From Rhodanobacter sp. UBA5168 (lineage in GTDB: Bacteria > Pseudomonadota > Gammaproteobacteria > Xanthomonadales > Rhodanobacteraceae): DNA of 9,421 nucleotides. Location of the stretch: NCBI GenBank assembly GCA_002413455.1, contig DHXA01000260.1, positions 4,147-13,567 of the forward strand. The letters are read 5' to 3'. The notes beneath the pieces were generated by a model. The model had not been told where the DNA came from and did not search any database. It saw nothing but the letters and a program-made list of their open reading frames with translations. The translations under genes and the position numbers were made by a program. Below, in pieces: positions 6,638 through 9,421 of this stretch. Each line of letters opens with the position of its first letter. The first letter of the stretch is position 1.

Positions 6638-6698
6638 CATCGGTTGCGTCAGTTCGTATGTTCTTGTAACGCCTGCCTGCCTCAGACAACACATTGCT

Positions 6699-7026
6699 TC
6701 AATCGACCGGGCCAGGCATCGCCTGGACTGTGGTCGGCGAGCCATTGGAATCCAGTGCGATCGTCACGAAGCGGCCGCGAGTGCAGATCCCGCATTCGCC
6801 GGTGAGCAGATCTTCGGCGGTCAACCCGCTTCGACGGTCATCGAGCTGCGACCGATCTTGACCACGCTGGCGATCAGTTCGACGAGCTGACCAGTGCGTA
6901 CCGGCACCCGAAAATTCACTTCCTCCGAGCGAGCGGTGACCCGGGTGCGCCGCGCATGGCGCGAGGCGACGATGAGGCGGTCTGGTCCATCCACGCCAGC
7001 GTCTGGCCGCGACGTACTAGACCTTT
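6699..7026 (-). pseudogene. Frameshifted remnant of an acyl-CoA thioesterase (hotdog fold)
   Basis: Three pieces in two - strand frames read together as one thioesterase. About 7008-6976 gives GQTLAWMDQTA. About 6975-6829 gives IVASRHARRTRVTARSEEVNF.. followed by FRVPVRTGQLVEL and KIGRSSMTVEA. About 6828-6699 gives the end, TAEDLLTGE, CTRGRFVTIALDSNGSPT and MPGPVD before a TGA. Each junction is explained by loss of one base: near 6974-6976 (TTC to TC in an expected FIVASRH) and near 6825-6828 (a GAG-like codon losing a base, creating TGA at 6821-6823). The G-x-F/M-G-G region upstream and about 30-40 N-terminal residues are missing or unrecognisable. Intact relatives cleave acyl-CoA to fatty acid and CoA. 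The C terminus is complete. A sequencing error could mimic one frameshift, but hardly the missing N terminus as well. Confidence 0.75.
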
Positions 7027-7127
7027 GGCACAGGGAGGTGGTGCGGTATCGCGCTAGCATCGGCCGGTTCGGCGCGGGTCTGGCTATAGGGCCGTCGCCG
7101 TGCCCCCGATTTCACGTGGAGCAAAGC

Positions 7128-9421
7128 ATGCATTCGATGATCGGCAAGTCGCGTCTGTTCGGCGCGGTAATACTGGGATTGCTCTCTGGCGGTGTCGCCG
7201 CGCAAGGCAGGACGCTGAGCGCGAACGATTACGCGCAGGCGGAACGCTTCATGGCCTACAACACCACGCCGCTGGTCGATCATGCGGTGCAGAAGGCGGA
7301 TTGGCTGGACGACGGCCATTTCTGGTACCGCGACCATGACAGCAATGGCGATCATTTCATGCTGATGGACGCGGTCAGCGGCAAGGCCGCACCGTTGTTC
7401 GATCAGGTCAAGCTTGCCGCCGCCCTGGGCAAGGCAATCGGCAAGCCGGTCGATGCGAAGAAGCTGCCGGTCACCGGTTACAGCGTGATGGCGGACGGCC
7501 GTGTCGACATTGCGCTGCGCAACGCCCATTACCTGTGCGATCTGAGAGCGGCCGGTGTCTGCACCGCCGGCAATGGCGCGAAGAAGGACGCCGACGACAA
7601 GGCAGGCAACGAGCCAGGCGCGCTGTCGCCGGACAAGAAGAGCGAAGCGTTCATCCGCAACTGGAACCTGTGGCTGCGCGACGTCGCCAGCGGCAAGGAA
7701 ACGCAGCTGACCACCGATGGCGTGGAGAACTTCGGCTACGCCACCGACAACGCCGGCTGGAAGCACACCGACAATGCGATCGTGGTGTGGTCGCCCGATT
7801 CGAAGCAGATCGCCACGTTCCAGCAGGACCAGCGCAAGACCGGCGACATGTACATGATCAGCACCAACGTCGGCCATCCGAAGCTGGAGGCGTGGAAATA
7901 TCCGCTGGTCGGCGACAAGGACGTGACCATGATCGAGCGCGTCATCATCGACGTGCCGGGTCGTCATGTGGTGCGTCTGAAGATGCCGCCGGACCAGCAC
8001 CGTTCCACCCTGTGCGACGACGTCAGCTGCGGCCCCGAGGGTGGTTGGGACGATGTGAAGTGGGCGCCGGACGGCAAGACGCTGGCCTTCGTTTCCACCT
8101 CGCGCGACCACAAGCACGAATGGTTCCGCATCGCCGATGCGAACACCGGCGCGGTGCGCACGGTATTCGAGGAAAGCGCCAAGACCTACTACGAGAGCGG
8201 CAACGACCAGGTCAACTGGTTCTATCTGCCCGGCACCCACGAGGCGGTCTGGTTCTCCGAGCGCACCAACTGGGGCCAGCTGTACCTGTACGACCTCAAC
8301 ACCGGCAAGCTCAAGCGCGCGATCACCACCGGCGAGGGCAATGTCACCCAGGTGCTGAAGCTCGATCCGAAGACGCGCACGCTGTGGTTTCGCGGCGTCG
8401 GTCGCGAGCAAGGCGTGAATCCCTACTACCAGCAGTTCTACAAGGTCAGTCTCGACGGCGGCAAGCCGACCCTGCTGACACCGGAACCGGCTGACCACAC
8501 GGTGGCGCTGTCGCCGGATGGACGTCTGTTCGTCGATGCGTATTCCACCCCGACGGAACCGTCAGTGACCGTGCTGCGCAATGCGCAGGATGGGCAAACC
8601 GTGGCGCAGGTGGCCAAGGCCGACATCAGCCGCCTCGTCGCCAGCGGCTGGATCGCGCCGACGCCGTTCACGGTGAAGGCACGCGACGGCAAGACCGAGT
8701 TGTACGGCCTGATGTTCAAGCCGACGAACTTCGATGCGTCGAAGAAGTATCCGATCGTCGACTACGTCTACCCAGGCCCGCAGACCGGCTCGGTCGGCAG
8801 CCGCAGCTTCATGCCTTCGCGTGGCGATCACCAGGCGCTGGCGGAGCTCGGCTTCATCGTCGTGGCGATCGACGGCATGGGCACGCCGTGGCGCTCGAAG
8901 GCATTCCACGACGCCTATTTCGGCAACATCGGTGACAACACGCTGCCCGACCAGATTGCCGGGCTGAAGGAACTCGCGAAGCGTTATTCCTGGATCGACA
9001 TCGGCCGTGTCGGTATCTGGGGCCATTCCGGCGGCGGCAACACCACTGCCGACGCGATGTTCCGCTACCCGGATTTCTTCAAGGTCGGCTGGGCCGAAAG
9101 CGGCAACCACGACAACCGCAACTACGAGGATGACTGGGCCGAGAAGTGGCAAGGTCTGCTGGTGACCAACAAGGACGGCAGCAGCAACTACGACGACCAG
9201 GCCAACCAGAGCATGGCGAAGAATCTCAAGGGCCGCCTGATGCTGACCCACGGCACCATGGACGACAACGTGCCGACCTCGAACACCTTGCTGGTGGTCG
9301 ATGCGCTGATCAAGGCCAACAAGGATTTCGACCTGTTGCTGATCCCCAATGCCCACCATGGCTACGGCAAGGCATCGGCGTATGTGGCCCGCCGGCGCTG
9401 GGATTACTTCGTGCGCAATCT
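7128..9421 (+). CDS. Secreted S9-family serine peptidase, DPP IV-like (3' end beyond window)
   Basis: The frame is open for 764 codons and runs off the window, probably only some ten residues short since it ends at RRRWDYFVRNL. The start ATG 7128 has GGAG (7118-7121) 6 nt upstream. Residues 1-25 are a signal peptide (cleavage GVAA before Q26), so the enzyme should act in the periplasm or outside. An N-terminal beta-propeller (about 35-530; blades such as VVWSPDSKQIATF and VKWAPDGKTLAFVSTS) precedes an alpha/beta-hydrolase domain (about 535-764). The catalytic triad is S634 in G-H-S-G-G-G, D712 in MDDNV and H744 in NAHHGYG, spaced as in DPP IV. It lacks an evident Glu pair where DPP IV anchors the substrate N terminus (around 199-211: VENFGYATDNAGW), so strict dipeptidyl-peptidase activity is not assured. 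Two Cys pairs (LCDLRAAGVC, LCDDVSC) may form disulfides. It is divergent from the thioesterase remnant. Confidence 0.92.
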   Translation, partial: MHSMIGKSRLFGAVILGLLSGGVAAQGRTLSANDYAQAERFMAYNTTPLVDHAVQKADWLDDGHFWYRDHDSNGDHFMLMDAVSGKAAPLFDQVKLAAALGKAIGKPVDAKKLPVTGYSVMADGRVDIALRNAHYLCDLRAAGVCTAGNGAKKDADDKAGNEPGALSPDKKSEAFIRNWNLWLRDVASGKETQLTTDGVENFGYATDNAGWKHTDNAIVVWSPDSKQIATFQQDQRKTGDMYMISTNVGHPKLEAWKYPLVGDKDVTMIERVIIDVPGRHVVRLKMPPDQHRSTLCDDVSCGPEGGWDDVKWAPDGKTLAFVSTSRDHKHEWFRIADANTGAVRTVFEESAKTYYESGNDQVNWFYLPGTHEAVWFSERTNWGQLYLYDLNTGKLKRAITTGEGNVTQVLKLDPKTRTLWFRGVGREQGVNPYYQQFYKVSLDGGKPTLLTPEPADHTVALSPDGRLFVDAYSTPTEPSVTVLRNAQDGQTVAQVAKADISRLVASGWIAPTPFTVKARDGKTELYGLMFKPTNFDASKKYPIVDYVYPGPQTGSVGSRSFMPSRGDHQALAELGFIVVAIDGMGTPWRSKAFHDAYFGNIGDNTLPDQIAGLKELAKRYSWIDIGRVGIWGHSGGGNTTADAMFRYPDFFKVGWAESGNHDNRNYEDDWAEKWQGLLVTNKDGSSNYDDQANQSMAKNLKGRLMLTHGTMDDNVPTSNTLLVVDALIKANKDFDLLLIPNAHHGYGKASAYVARRRWDYFVRN

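Noticed and set aside
6602..6805. Plus-strand 67-codon open frame after the BamE-like gene
   Set aside because: It starts inside the 16-bp terminator hairpin and overlaps the thioesterase remnant, with no ribosome site or recognisable protein pattern.
7026..7044. TGGCAC followed by TGC, resembling a sigma-54 promoter before the S9 peptidase
   Set aside because: The distance between the GG and GC elements is 14 nt instead of the required 10, so it does not fit.
7017..8498. Minus-strand 493-codon open frame, and the + strand frame 7535-8494
   Set aside because: Both lie over the DPP IV-like gene in other frames. Their His/Val/Arg- or Arg-rich composition is typical of G+C-rich shadows, while the S9 frame has a signal peptide, propeller blades and a catalytic triad.

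Overview
The window is G+C-rich, densely packed chromosomal DNA of proteobacterial type. The GlpQ-like esterase, the long-form QueF, the CrgA-like LysR regulator, the BamE-like small protein and a secreted S9 peptidase together resemble a gammaproteobacterium of the Xanthomonadales, perhaps Rhodanobacteraceae (Dyella or Rhodanobacter-like). This placement comes from overall protein resemblance only and was not tested by a search. No phage, transposase, CRISPR array or plasmid function was seen.

Layout. Bases 1-158 hold a tRNA-Arg(CCG) and a probable promoter. A + strand gene for a periplasmic GlpQ-type glycerophosphodiester phosphodiesterase follows (333-1427). It converges on a - strand lipoprotein gene (1488-2075), with a terminator hairpin between them. 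Further - strand genes are queF (2267-3091; 7-deazaguanine reductase of queuosine synthesis) and an aldo/keto reductase (3148-4146). The reductase is divergent from a LysR-type regulator (4249-5148), with an A+T-rich control region between. The regulator converges, 10 bp apart, on a - strand glutathione S-transferase (5159-5911). A 294-bp divergent intergenic region leads to a small secreted BamE/SmpA-like protein (6206-6589), which ends in a perfect 16-bp hairpin. Bases 6699 to about 7026 hold the frameshifted remains of a hotdog-fold acyl-CoA thioesterase on the - strand. From 7128 to the window end, + strand, runs a secreted S9-family (DPP IV-like) serine peptidase that lacks only its last few residues.

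How the genes relate. The LysR, aldo/keto reductase and GST genes form a plausible small redox or xenobiotic-response neighbourhood, with LysR the likely regulator of the divergent reductase. The esterase, lipoprotein, BamE-like protein and S9 peptidase are all predicted to be exported, but nothing ties them into one pathway. queF and the tRNA are housekeeping genes.

I found no convincing undescribed multi-gene system. The observations most worth a second look are the thioesterase pseudogene with two separable frameshifts, the S9 peptidase without an obvious substrate-anchoring Glu pair, a nearly identical 17-bp translation-initiation region shared by the reductase and the GST, and several strong inverted repeats.
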